The translations under genes were made by a program, and so were the position numbers. From contig JAWQUS010000022.1 of assembly GCA_036365455.1 (NCBI GenBank), positions 4,340,001 through 4,404,000 of the forward strand: DNA of 64,000 nt. The letters run 5' to 3'. Positions 19,501 to 28,499 of this stretch are shown here, one piece after another. Within the stretch, counting starts at the first letter, position 1. Every line of letters starts with the position of its first letter. Source of the DNA: Macrosoma leucophasiata (taxonomy: Eukaryota; Arthropoda; Insecta; Lepidoptera; Hedylidae). Under the pieces are notes generated by a model. It made no database searches. It was not told where the DNA came from and worked only from the letters and a program-made list of their open reading frames with translations.

Positions 19501-22500
19501 GATGTCAACAGACTCGCCACCTGTTACATGGGCCAAAACATAACTGGCGAATCGTGGGTGTTTGCATGTATGCATTTACCTCTGCCTACCCCTTCGGGGA
19601 TTACAGGCGTGAAGCTATGTTTTTTTTTTTAACAAATTTACAATCGTTAAAATAAATAAATAAACTTTAAAAAACTGGGTTACTGTACATGTACTGCATG
19701 TATTATATTCTGGTGAATCAATATTATTATTGTAGAAAATAAACTTACGGATTTTCTCGCGTATACAACACTCCCAAACTTCTTCTTACACCCGACGACT
19801 ACTGTAGAAGTTTGGGAGTTTTGTATACGCGAGAAAATCCGCAAGTTTATTTTCTTTAATGTATGAAGGACTTTTGGCGGGAAGCTTGAGAGATGCGTGT
19901 GGTGCTCATATTTCATTTACTTGGTGTATTTTTGAGTTATATTAAATAAAGTTGGTGGCATTTTGTTTGATATAGGCTTATTACAGTGCTCGTGTTTAGT
20001 GAAATAGAATAACAGTGCGAAAACACGTTCTTTCGGGTTGCCTCCAAAAGTCAGCCATCGCTTTACTCGAATTACTGTGACTCTGACTGATGGACTGACA
20101 AATTGACTGACTGACTCTGACTTTTACGTTGCTTTAATATGAATACGAAATATCGTTTTACTTGACACTGTCAATATGCACAAAAGAGATGACATTAAAT
20201 TAAAAAAAAAAATGTATGAAGTTCGCGAAAACCTACGAAAACGTTCAATATTATTATTATGCCTTTGATGGTATCCACAGGTGTTTATAGCATGCATGTT
20301 CGGCGGGGACACCCTGATGGAGCTCCGCCAGTGTCTGCAGCTGGCGGAGGCCGAGCGGCTGGGGGGCGTAGCGCCTCACGTGTCGCCCTTCACCCGTGTT
20401 CGGGATATCGGTGGACTGTTGCATGCGTGAGTATTATTGAAACTCGTGGACTAGGGGTGGGTTTTTTTTGAATTGATCCAGATTGCTTGGCTTCACCTAT
20501 TTTTTTTTTGAAAAGTTTCAAAAATAGATATAAAAATAATAAATAAAATACGCATACACTCACAGGTATAAACTAGGGTTGTTGAGGAAGTGATTATGAG
20601 GAAGAGGAGAAGGAAGAGGAATTGTGATGCGCCAATTTAGAGGATGCGGATGAGGAAGAGGATGCGGATGAGGAAGCGGAGAAGGAAGCAGATGACATAA
20701 TAATAATAGCAACCCTTGAAACGTCCCACTGCTGGGCACGAGTCTCTCCCCTTCTTGAGGGGAGGTCTGGAGCTTACTCCACCACGCTGCTCCAATGCGG
20801 GTTGGTGGAGTTATTGGCCAACCCGCTGTCGGATGTTTTCAAACCGCCCATAAAGCCTCCGACAAGGTTTAACGACTGCTATCTGTCGATAGCAACCGGG
20901 ACCGTTGGCGTCCTGCTCTCCGAAGCACGAAAATGCGCATTTTAATTTTCCGTCACACACCCGTCACACTCCCGACCGCACCCGTATCGCTTAATCGATT
21001 AGATCGCTTGCGTTCTACACCAGCCGGGAGGCCTTGCGCGCTTCAGAAAGATGAGAAGAGGATGATACGAAGTTATAAATACTAGCAGACCCAACCTAAA
21101 ATCCGGTATCCTGTCTATATCTACTTAACTAAGTAAAAAAAAAATAATTAAAAGAGCATTTTGTAGTGGACCAAACTATGAATCTAAACCAGAAGTTCCC
21201 CAACTATTTTTTCTTGTTTCAACCCCTTTCAATTTTTTTCTGGTTTCCGTGACCAACCCCTTCTTGCTACATTTATATCACATTCCCATATTTCCAAATT
21301 TTATTCACGCCTACGTAGACCCCCATCGAGTCCCATGGACCAGGGGGTCTATATGGACCACTTTGGGAATCACTGATCTAAACCATTCTCAAAACACATT
21401 CGATAAAGAATCATCAAAATTAGTCCAGCAGTTAAGGACGAGTTCAGTAACATATCTACACAACAACATTGCTAAGGCCTTTGACCGGGTCTGGCACAGG
21501 GCACTTCTCGCGAAACTTCCATCCTACGGTCTTCCCGAGAGGCTATGCAACTGGACAGCCAGCTTTCTCGGTCAGCGCTCAGACAGACTACCTATCAACG
21601 CTGGTGTGCCGCAAGGCTCTGTGACCCACGCTTTTTCTTCTGCAAATCAATGAAATGTTGGAGCCAAACTCCAATTTTCATTTCTATACCGATGATAGTA
21701 CGGGAGATGCACACTACACTAGCCGTGCAAATGCCTCTCGGACACTTATCGAGGAAAGAAGGACTAGACTTGTGTCTGAAATCGAGCACTCTCTGGAGCG
21801 GGTCTCGGATTGGGGTCGACTTAATTTAATGCAGTTAAACCCCTCGAGGACACAAAGGACACAAGTCTGCACGTTCACCGCTAAAAAAAACTCCATGCAT
21901 TGTAGCACCACAGTTCCAGGGCTACTACTGAACTCGTCCTTAACTGCTGGACTAATTTACAAAATTTCAAAATAAGTTAAGTCCAACAAAATATCTACCA
22001 GACTATTCATTTATTTATTTATTGGCTCATCGAAATGACTCATTGTTAAAATGCGTCATTTTGATAGTAACGATACTTTAAGTATATTTACCCAACTAAG
22101 TACATATCTACCTAACTCTTAAACTCTGTATTGCATGTTTTGTTTCCTTCGTAGGTATGTATCTTAGGTTTATAGATTCTTTTCAACTAAATTATTGTAT
22201 GTACAGTTTTTTACCTGCCTACCGACATAAATTAGGTTAGCATACTAACAAACCTTAGTGGTTTTTTCAATGCTAGCATTAAGTGATATGATGTTAAAAC
22301 TTTGTTAATTTATACTATAATAAAGGGGAAAAAAGGGCATTCCTATCGCCGTTGGTAAAAGTATCGGTATCCTGGGCGTTGACATATCGAACGAAGTGCA
22401 ATTCGGGAGTCACATTGAGTGTAAGACCAAGTTGGCATCCAAAAAGCTAGGGGTGCTCAACAAAGCCAGGCAGTATTCACTTTCACTTCGGGGCAGCTAC

Positions 22501-25500
22501 TACTACTTTATAAGGCCCAAGTGCGGCCCCATCTGGAATACTGCACTCATTTGTGGGCGGGAGCCCCCAAATACCAGCTTGGTCCACTTGACATTGGGAG
22601 TCTGTGCGTGTTGTACCGTCTCTACAATGGTGAGTGCTTTGCTGAACTGTTTGACATGGTGCTACCGTCTATTTTCCTACCCGCCGAAGAGAGAAGTTCC
22701 ACACACACCGACTGGACACCTGGCAGTGCTCAACGGTGCGGTTTTCACGTTCGTTCTTGCCCAGAACGTGTAAATTGTGGAACGAACTTCCCTCTGAGGT
22801 GTTCCCTAGGTGCTACATTAAGAGGTTCTTCAAAAATGGCGTCAAAGGAGTCCTTCAGGGCTGGCAGCGCGTTGGCAACTCCCCTGGTGTTGCAAATGTT
22901 CATAGGGGACGGTGACCACTTTCCATCAGGTGGCCCGTTTGCTTGTCTGTCAACCTACAGACATAAAAAAAACATACGCACACCAAAAAAAAAGATGAGT
23001 GAATGACACAATTTCATTTAGGAATTGAAATGAAAATAAGAATGCAGTGTTTATTTCTTTGTTAATTAGGTATTTAAGTCGAATATTATTAATCAAAATA
23101 AAAGAATTGAATACTATTAATCAAAATTTATTTTAAATAGGGAGGTTAATTTTTATAAAAAAAATATTTGGACGCTGTTTCCCCAACAACCGGTTTTATA
23201 GCTCATCATATACCAATACAGCATTGCTAAAAGGTACATTTAATGGAAGAGAGTAAAGATACAGTTCTGTAAAGTCCCGAATATTTAGATTTTTTAAGTT
23301 GAGTACGCGTATAAACAAAATAATGTATGTCAATAAAATTAAAATAAACAATCAAGGAACAGCGCCGGTGGCGGGTGGGAAGGTCTCGCTCGCCTGTTCG
23401 GCCTGGCACCGCGCTGCGGCGTGTGCGTTGCCGTCGATACGCGACGCACATGCGCAACAAAATTCCTCTTAAATTTTGAGGAAGCGGATAGCGGAAGAGG
23501 ATTTTTTTATTTTAATTTTTGAGGATGTGGAAACGGTTGAGTAACCCAAAATATTGCGGAACTTCCTCATTAAGAGGAAGAGGAAGAGGAATCCTCAGCA
23601 ACCCTAGTATAAACCCACACTTGGTATAAACCTGTGTCGTAGTTGCTGTTGTACACACAACATATACACAAACAAAAAAAAAATACTAACTTGTCCAATA
23701 CAAATATTTGTAGGCCATACAAATATTTGTCCCGGTGCGGGGATCGAGCCCGCGACCCTTTCCAATCAAACGGTCATCTCACAACGCTGGACTAACCGGG
23801 TTGTCAAAATAAAATTAATTATTTGTTACACAGGGAAGCTGTTTTTCTTTTATATCATGCAAACAAGCATGCAGTTCACATTGATGTTTAGTGATGACTG
23901 CAGCCTATAGACACTTACACAAAGACCAATTTTAAAAATGCATATGCGTTACCACTTCTGCGGCCTAAGGTGTTATGCCTCTGTGCCGGAAATTACAGGG
24001 CCGTACATTACCACCTGACCGGAACACGATAGTGCTGAACACTACCATTTAGCGGCAATATAAGGTAATGCGGTGGTGCCTACGCCCGCGAGCTCCGTCA
24101 CTGGAGCTCTACCATTTTTGGCAACATCTCCTATCATCAAAATCCGTTCCGTGGCTTTGGCGTGATTGACGGACAAACATCCAAACAAAGAAACTTTCAC
24201 ATTGACAATGTGATATGTTACAGCGCTGGATTCACGTTACAAACGGTGGACGTGGATAGTCTATGCGTGTGGTATCCGACCGCGTGGCACGTGATGAGGG
24301 ACATGCGGGCCCTGGGCGAGAACAACTCGGCCCTCAACAGGCCCCTGAGGCTGGCCAAGGAAGTGCAATTTGCTGCGGCCGCCATATACAATGAGATGTA
24401 CGGGAAGGTGAGTTCTTAAAGGGATATGTATTTGTGGATTTTTTTTATGGTACGGAAGTGGCAAAGAAGCATGCAGTTCACATTGATGTTAAGTGACGAG
24501 TGTAGCCTATAGACACCCACACAAAGACCGAGGTTAAAATGCAGATGCGTTACCACTCCTGAGGCCTAAGGTGTTATGCCTCTGTGCCGGAAATTACAGG
24601 GCCGTACATTACCACCTGATCGGAACGCGTTAGTGCTGAACACTACCATTTAGCGGCAAGTATATTAGGTAATGCGGTGGTGCCTACGCCCGCGAGCTCC
24701 GTCACTAGAGCTCTACCACCAGTAAAAAAATTTTTGTTAGGCCATGTAGTAGCGATCACAGAGACATAATAACTAAGGTCTCAGGGGTGGCAACGCATCT
24801 GTATTTTGACCTCTGGTCTTTATGTGGGTATCTATAGGCTTTAGTCATCACTTAACATCAATGAGAACGACTTATTTGCCAACTTCATTACATTTTTTAT
24901 GTTATGAAGGTGGCAAAGCATGTAGTTCACATTGATGTTAAGTGATGATTCAACCTAAATATTCGTTTGATTCGAAGGGTCGCGGGTTTGATCCCCGCAC
25001 CGAGACAAATATTTGTATGGCCTACAGATATTTGTTTCGGGTCTGAGTGTTTGTGTATGTGTTGTATGTGTACAACAGCACCCACGACACAGGTTTATAC
25101 CTACTGTGGGGCTGTGAGTGTAAGCGTTTTTTTTTATTTATTTAAATAAACCCATACTGAGATCAGAGGGGCGACAGTCTAGCTATAATGCTTATGTTTA
25201 GCCTTCGATTATGATCATCTTGTCCGTTTCGTACCGTCTAACTTATTCTTAGATAATGCACACTAATACCCCGATTAGAAAATCGTGTTATAATCAAAAA
25301 ACATGAACTGAAATTACATGTTTATTGTATTTAATATTTTTAATTTAAGAAACAAGTTTTCCTTAATTTGTACAAACAGTATGCACACCCTATGTATTCT
25401 TACCCTACCTCTACCTACGACCGCACATAAAACAAAAACCAACTCACACACGTACACTGTCGCAATGTGATATAGCGTAACCTGCGTATCCCTATTTAAT

Positions 25501-27471
25501 TCTCTCTAGTAATAAGATTAATTTTCACTATTTTATTTCTTAAATTATTATCTATACAAATAAATAAAATTGGAGTGTCTGTTTGTAATATAAAAATATG
25601 CGCTTTTTACTAAATGCATACGTATGTATACACGGTACATATACCAAAACAACATTTTCTACAATTTTTGTCTGTTTGTTCCGGCTAATCTTGGGAACGG
25701 CTCTACCGATTTTGACGTGACTATCACTGGCAGATAGCTGATGTGATAAGGAGTAACTTAGGCTACTTTTATCTCCATACATCCATACATACATACATAC
25801 CTACATACAAATAAGTAGAATTGGAGTGTATCCGACTTTTACGGGACTTCCACGGGTAGGTAGCTGATGTAATAAGGAGTAACTTAGGCTACTTTTATCT
25901 CCATACATACATACATACCTACATACAAATAAGTATAATTGGAGTGTATCCGACTTTCACTGGACTTTCACTGGCAGACAGCTGATGTGATAAGGAGTAA
26001 CTTAGGCTACTTTTATCTCCATACATACATACCTACATACAAATAAATAGAATTTGAGTGTGTCCGATTTTGACGGGACTTTCACTGGCAGACAGCTGAT
26101 GTGATAAGGAGTAACTTAGGCTACTTTTATCTCCATACAACCATACTTACATACATACAAATAAATTAAATTTGATGTCTCCGATTTTGACGGGACTTTC
26201 ACTGGCAGATGGCTGATGTGATAAGGAGTAACTTAGGCTACTTTTATACTAGCTGCGCCAGGGTAGATACTGAACAATCATATTTTTTCTCACGTGGACG
26301 CAGTTTATTCAGTTTATTCATTTATTTCATATAATAAGGCTCCTGGAGAGCACTTTTACATCGTCATTTTTTTTAACTAACCTAGAGTGAATAACTACTA
26401 ATAATAATCAAAAACACATAATCAATTAAATAGAAACTAAAATATTTTGTATAATATGGAAAGCATCAATTATTTACAAATTCCTCCATTTCTCCATTTC
26501 AAAAGAAACTGAGAAAGAAGGAATTTGGTCGTCATGATAAAGTTTATTCACTTGGCAGAATTCCAAGTGCAGTCAATACTGAGAAGAACTCCGCCACTGA
26601 AGAAACTCAGTACAGCTCTTTTAAATTTAAACTTAAATCTAATACAGTCTGTAAATTCAAAGTACAGGTTTTCGAAATAGCCTGGGAGCGATCGTATCAA
26701 TCCCATGGAGTGGTGTCATTAAGATAATAAAAAAAACGTAACTTCATGCCTGTAATCCCCGAAGGGGTAGGCAGAGGTAAATGCATCCATTCAAGCATAC
26801 ATGCAAATACCCACGACTGGCCGGTTACGTTTTGGCCCATGTAACAGGTGGAAAACCTGTTGCCATTTCCGGGCACATTACCAAACTCCGAGGTACTGGG
26901 AAACTTCCAGAAAATGGTAAGATCCCAATAGAACCAGAGATAAAGGATTTTTATACCGTTATCTCTGATAGTCCCCGACCCGGGAATCGAACCCAGGACC
27001 CCCAGCGCAGTAGTAGTTACCTGCTACCACTACACTACTGAGGCAGTTAAGATAATCACACGTTTTATAATAGTTGCACATGTATAAGCGTTTTTTGATA
27101 ACTTTATTAAAATTAATCGAAAGACTTTGAACGTCTTCAGGTATTTTGTTATAGAAGCGTATACATTGACTTCTAAAAGATTTACTCACCCTATGCAGTC
27201 GTATTGTATGCACAGACAAGTCTTCGGAAGTCGCGGGCACAGCTAGTGTACAATAAAAATGTGATAATTTCAGGACTTCCCTGAGCACGAGTCACGAGGA
27301 GTACCAGCCACGTTCCAGATCATAAACTTCCTCGGTTGGAAACCTGATCCAGCGCAGCCCAAACCGATGGAGAGAGGGTCTGGCAACGTGTCGTTGAAGG
27401 ACCTCCATCGTATCGATGAAATTATTAAGGACCCCAAAAAGATCGAGCTCAGCGATGAGGATATGAAATGA
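16239..27471 (+). CDS. NDUFAF5: NDUFAF5, complex I assembly factor 5 (arginine hydroxylase), six exons
   Basis: The family is a mitochondrial matrix-side protein with a methyltransferase-like fold that hydroxylates an Arg of complex I subunit NDUFS7 during assembly. Exons 16239-16542, 17802-17953, 18414-18521, 20281-20426, 24224-24407 and 27274-27471 join without a phase conflict into about 363 residues (human about 345). Every junction is GT-AG. The N-terminus ([14 protein letters not shown], rich in Arg/Lys/Ser, no early acidic residues) suits a mitochondrial presequence. Landmarks: [120 protein letters not shown]. The usual SAM-site GCGRG is GASRG here. Introns are swollen by transposons to about 10 kb in total. 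Confidence 0.95.
16582..16690 (+). repeat. SINE-A internal fragment
   Basis: TACGGCCCTGTAATTTCCGG then CTTAGG and an inverted CCTAAGGTATTATGCCTCTG, indicating a small fold-back rearrangement of the SINE. Confidence 0.65.
16693..16767 (-). repeat. LINE-R 3' end fragment
   Basis: TATGTATCTTCACACCAGGT through CCAGACATCCTGATCCTGAC, the minus-strand LINE-R terminus. From 16770 to 17450 the intron is AT-rich with nothing recognised. Confidence 0.7.
17452..17741 (-). repeat. SINE-A copy
   Basis: A T-rich start TTTTTTTTAATGTAATGGAA, then the body to GCTCTACCACCAGT. It is complete in length and in NDUFAF5 intron 1. Confidence 0.9.
17802..17953 (+). CDS. NDUFAF5: NDUFAF5 exon 2
   Basis: Acceptor TTGGTTTTCAG. 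GC completes a Gly codon, then [20 protein letters not shown]. Ends Ile-Asp; donor GTGAGT at 17954. Confidence 0.93.
18155..18252 (+). repeat. SINE-A fragment with internal (ATA)n insertion
   Basis: GGTGATAGAGCTCCAGTGAT to ACTAATATAT, interrupted by AATAATAATAATGGCAACTA, which looks like a SINE-C terminus, then TACTAAATGGTAGT resumes. Confidence 0.6.
18268..18372 (-). repeat. LINE-R 3' end fragment
   Basis: TGTAAGTATCATCACGCCAG through CCGTGCCTCATCTACC, about 40 bp before the NDUFAF5 exon 3 acceptor. Confidence 0.75.
18414..18521 (+). CDS. NDUFAF5: NDUFAF5 exon 3
   Basis: Acceptor TTTTGTTTCAG; 36 codons from [12 protein letters not shown] to CLTPDG. Donor GTTAGT at 18522. It contains the conserved [10 protein letters not shown] segment. 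Confidence 0.93.
18553..18663 (+). repeat. hAT-M MITE, left-end-bearing partial copy
   Basis: CATAGAGCAACACGGACCAC then a CTTTCCCCTCTGTCAAAGTA section, with most of the centre deleted. Confidence 0.7.
18668..18956 (-). repeat. SINE-A copy
   Basis: TTTTTTTTAATGTATTAAAA through TCACTGGAGCTCTACCACCA. Full length, in NDUFAF5 intron 3. Confidence 0.92.
19048..19232. mobile_element. MITE-R, intact copy
   Basis: The left end TTCGGCTTATTTCGGGTCTG with GAGCGTTATCTCT is mirrored at the right by AGAGATAACGCTCTACGAAG and CCGAT. Internal GACGTTTGTCGACCATTTTG is shared by all copies. Confidence 0.7.
19314..19628 (+). repeat. SINE-B (tRNA-derived) copy
   Basis: The tRNA-like head has A box TAGCCTAGTGG (from 19327) and B box GGTTCAATTCC (19368-19378). 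The body ends TTACAGGCGTGAAGCTATG and a T tract. Flanked by TTAACAAATT at 19304-19313 and 19629-19638, a LINE-type target duplication. It is a polymerase III retroposon, not a working tRNA gene. Confidence 0.88.
19734..19855. repeat. Fold-back hairpin with about 50-bp arms
   Basis: AGAAAATAAACTTACGGATT is mirrored by the right arm ending CCGCAAGTTTATTTTCT; the arms contain TCTCGCGTATACAACACTCC and its complement. The loop is about 20 bp. Confidence 0.8.
19860..20200 (-). repeat. Rep-G repeat, minus copy
   Basis: GGAGTTTTGGCGGGAA-type start (here GGACTTTTGGCGGGAAGCTT), then TGGTGGCATTTTGTTTGATA and CGATATTTCGTATTC elements in reverse. It is in NDUFAF5 intron 3, 80 bp before exon 4. Confidence 0.72.
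20281..20426 (+). CDS. NDUFAF5: NDUFAF5 exon 4
   Basis: Acceptor GGTATCCACAG; starts [20 protein letters not shown], ends GGLLHA with a 2-nt phase. Donor GTGAGT at 20427. Markedly GC-rich against its intron surroundings. Confidence 0.94.
20540..20573 (-). repeat. SINE-D end, detached by the composite transposon
   Basis: CGCATACACTCACAGGTATA followed by AAC. It is the distal part of the SINE-D copy whose remainder starts at 23607. The 8 bp GTATAAAC is duplicated on both sides of the inserted element. Confidence 0.72.
20695..21056 (-). repeat. SINE-C copy inside composite element 2
   Basis: Begins AATAATAATAGCAACCCTTG and ends near GCCGGGAGGCCTTGCGCGCT. It shares diagnostic changes (GTCCTGCTCTCC, CAAGGGTTGC) with the SINE in composite copy 1 that other SINE-C copies lack. 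Confidence 0.9.
21190..21375. mobile_element. 186-bp hAT MITE inserted in composite copy 2
   Basis: Ends CAGAAGTTCCCCAACT and, inverted, AGTGATTCCCAAAGTG. Perfect 8-bp duplication ATCTAAAC at 21182-21189 and 21376-21383. It is absent from copy 1. Confidence 0.87.
21420..21915 (+). pseudogene. LINE-A reverse transcriptase fragment in copy 2
   Basis: Encodes [30 protein letters not shown] and [20 protein letters not shown] in shifting frames. Same 5' truncation point as in copy 1 (the CAGTTAAGGACGAGTTCAGT end), so both descend from one truncated insertion. Several indels break the frame. Confidence 0.88.
21916..22333. other. Insertion splitting LINE-A in copy 2, origin unknown
   Basis: Copy 1 reads straight through this point. 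The insert starts with an inverted piece of the LINE-A 5' end (ACTGAACTCGTCCTTAACTG) and continues as AT-rich DNA to AAAAAAGGGCATTCC. No class is recognised. Confidence 0.5.
22334..22995 (+). pseudogene. LINE-A 3' part in copy 2
   Basis: [18 protein letters not shown] runs unbroken into [17 protein letters not shown], the empty site of the LTR element in copy 1. It ends with the C-terminal region and an A-rich 3' tail near 22990. Confidence 0.9.
23607..23815 (-). repeat. SINE-D (tRNA-derived), main part
   Basis: Minus strand: ACCCGGTTAGTCCAGCGTTG with B box GGGCTCGATCC, then CAAATATTTGTATGGCCTAC and a region with ACACAGGTTTATACC. Cloverleaf pairing is imperfect, so it is a retroposon head, not a tRNA gene. 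Confidence 0.78.
23850..24115 (-). repeat. SINE-A copy
   Basis: Starts near TTTTATATCATGCAAACAAG and ends GTCACTGGAGCTCTACC, about 100 bp before NDUFAF5 exon 5. Confidence 0.9.
24224..24407 (+). CDS. NDUFAF5: NDUFAF5 exon 5
   Basis: Acceptor GATATGTTACAG; one base completes an Ala codon, then [20 protein letters not shown]. Ends IYNEMYGK; donor GTGAGT at 24408. Confidence 0.94.
24440..24723 (-). repeat. SINE-A copy
   Basis: TTTTTTTATGGTACGGAAGT through GAGCTCTACCACCAGT. It begins about 30 bp after the exon 5 donor. Confidence 0.92.
24770..24898 (+). repeat. SINE-A 3' half, then a short minus fragment to 24960
   Basis: GGTCTCAGGGGTGGCAACGC to CCAACTTCATTACAT. A diverged minus-strand piece (GTGGCAAAGCATGTAGTTCA) follows. 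Confidence 0.72.
24962..25138 (+). repeat. SINE-D, 5'-truncated copy
   Basis: GGGTCGCGGGTTTGATCCCC (B box) then CAAATATTTGTATGGCCTAC and ACACAGGTTTATACCTACTG. It supplies the intact sequence across the point where the composite transposon split the copy at 20.57/23.61 kb. Confidence 0.78.
25180..25500 (-). repeat. Dispersed repeat, inverted relative to 31.26-31.52 kb
   Basis: CTCTACCTACGACCGCACAT, CACTGTCGCAATGTGAT and AATACCCCGATT match, reversed and diverged, the sequence around 31290-31510. Unknown class. Confidence 0.5.
25545..26250 (+). repeat. Tandem array, about 115-126-bp unit, five units
   Basis: ATAAGGAGTAACTTAGGCTA recurs at about 25746, 25872, 25990, 26104 and 26221. Units are joined through (ATAC)n tracts, which probably allowed unequal pairing. 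One single unit exists at about 45260-45510. Confidence 0.85.
26285..26718 (-). repeat. LINE-E 3' UTR, distal to the SINE-B insertion
   Basis: Contains the complement of CAGTATTGACTGCACTTGGA. It continues the ORF end at 27057-27240 once the SINE-B is removed. Confidence 0.75.
26729..27046 (-). repeat. SINE-B copy inserted in LINE-E
   Basis: Minus strand: CTCAGTAGTGTAGTGGTAGC, B box GGTTCGATTCC, end GAAGTTACG plus T8. Flanks TTAAGATAAT at 26719-26728 and 27047-27056 form a 10-bp target duplication. Confidence 0.9.
27057..27240 (-). pseudogene. LINE-E reverse-transcriptase ORF, C-terminal end
   Basis: Minus frame: [62 protein letters not shown] is the usual tail of jockey/CR1-type ORF2. The element ends about 30 bp upstream of the NDUFAF5 exon 6 acceptor. 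Confidence 0.78.
27274..27471 (+). CDS. NDUFAF5: NDUFAF5 exon 6 (terminal)
   Basis: Acceptor TGATAATTTCAG; 65 codons from [20 protein letters not shown], ending SDEDMK and TGA. LINE-E ends close to the branch-point region. Confidence 0.95.
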   Translation, partial: DFPEHESRGVPATFQIINFLGWKPDPAQPKPMERGSGNVSLKDLHRIDEIIKDPKKIELSDEDMK

Positions 27472-27484
27472 ATTTATGTTTTTT

Positions 27485-28050
27485 TTATATAAGGAATATG
27501 GCAAACAAGCATGCAGCTCACATTGATGTTAAGTGATGACTGCAGCCAATAGATATCTCCATAAAAACCAGTTGGTAGAGTTCCAGTGACGGAGCTCGCG
27601 GGCGTAGGCACCACCGCATTACCTGATATACTTGCCGCTAAATGGTAGTGTTCAGCACTATCGTGGTCTGGTCAGGTGGTAATGTACGGCTCTGTAATTT
27701 CTGACACAGAGGCATAACACCTAATGCCTCAGGAGTGGCAGCGCATCTGCATTTTGACCTCTGGTCATTGTGTTCGTGTCTATAGGCTGCAGTCATCACT
27801 TAACATCAATGTGAACTGCATGCTTGTTTGCCACTTCCATTACATAAAAAAAAAAGAAAAAAAGAAAGGTGGTAATTTACGGCTCTGCAATTTCCGGCAC
27901 AGAGGCATAATACCTAAGGCCTCAGAAGTGGTAATGCATCTGCATTTTGTCCTCTGGTTTTTGTGTGGGTGTCTATACGCTGCAGTCATCATTTAACATC
28001 AATGTGAACTGCATGCTTGTTTGCTACTTTCATGACATAAAAAAATACAA
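27485..28050 (+). repeat. SINE-A cluster: one minus fragment and two plus copies
   Basis: 27485-27570 is a minus fragment. 27571-27850 is a plus copy (GTTGGTAGAGTTCCAGTGAC to an A-rich tail). 27866-28050 is a second plus copy lacking its 5' third. It starts about 14 bp after the NDUFAF5 stop, so the 3' UTR probably includes it. Confidence 0.88.
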
Positions 28051-28375
28051 TAGAAAACGCTCTACAAACCCGAAATAAGCCGAAATGTCCTTCCTAATTT
28101 CTAAGGTCGATGTGCACCACCTGACCGAAACACGATAGTGCTGAACACTACCGTTTAACGGCAAGTGTATTAGGTAATGCGGTGGTGCCTACGCCCGCGA
28201 GCTCCGTCACTGGAGCTCTACCACCAGTAATTTGTACCTTACCTATGTGACGTTTGTCGACCATTTTGATCAAGTTTTGACCAATAGCGGACTATCAGTG
28301 CTTACGTAGGCAGTGTGCAGCAGAGATAACGCTCTACGAAGTCGAAACTAGCTGATTGTCTCTCGTAGACTCGAT
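28051..28375. mobile_element. MITE-R interrupted by a SINE-A fragment
   Basis: AACGCTCTACAAACCCGAAA at the left and AGAGATAACGCTCTACGAAG at the right are MITE-R ends. A minus SINE-A 5' half occupies about 28110-28230 (CACCTGACCGAAACACGATA to CTCTACCACCAGT). Confidence 0.65.
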
Positions 28376-28376
28376 G

Positions 28377-28492
28377 TCATAGAGCAACACGGGCCACCGG
28401 CCGCGGCGGACCGGAGGGGAGTAGCCATAGAAGCAGGCTTTCCCCTCTGTCAAAGTACAAGACCAAATGGTCCTATGCATGTCGCCCAGATA
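28377..28492 (+). repeat. hAT-M MITE partial copy
   Basis: GATGTCATAGAGCAACACGG through CAAGACCAAATGGTCCTATG, centre deleted as in the copy at 18553. Confidence 0.7.
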
Positions 28493-28499
28493 ATTAAAT

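Larger units (their letters stand above)
20574..23606 (-). mobile_element. Composite hAT-like transposon, copy 2 (in NDUFAF5 intron 4)
   Basis: Ends TAGGGTTGTTGAGGA and TCAGCAACCCTA with a perfect 8-bp duplication GTATAAAC (20566-20573, 23607-23614). It is in opposite orientation to copy 1 and carries the same SINE-C and LINE-A at the same relative places, so the cargo was aboard before this copy moved. Subtracting later insertions, copy 1 is about 2.46 kb and copy 2 about 2.42 kb, which supports one ancestral unit. Confidence 0.87.

Noticed and set aside
22521..23006. 161-residue frame as a host gene
   Set aside because: It is the C-terminal part of LINE-A, also present at 10.4-11.0 kb and 31.9 kb.
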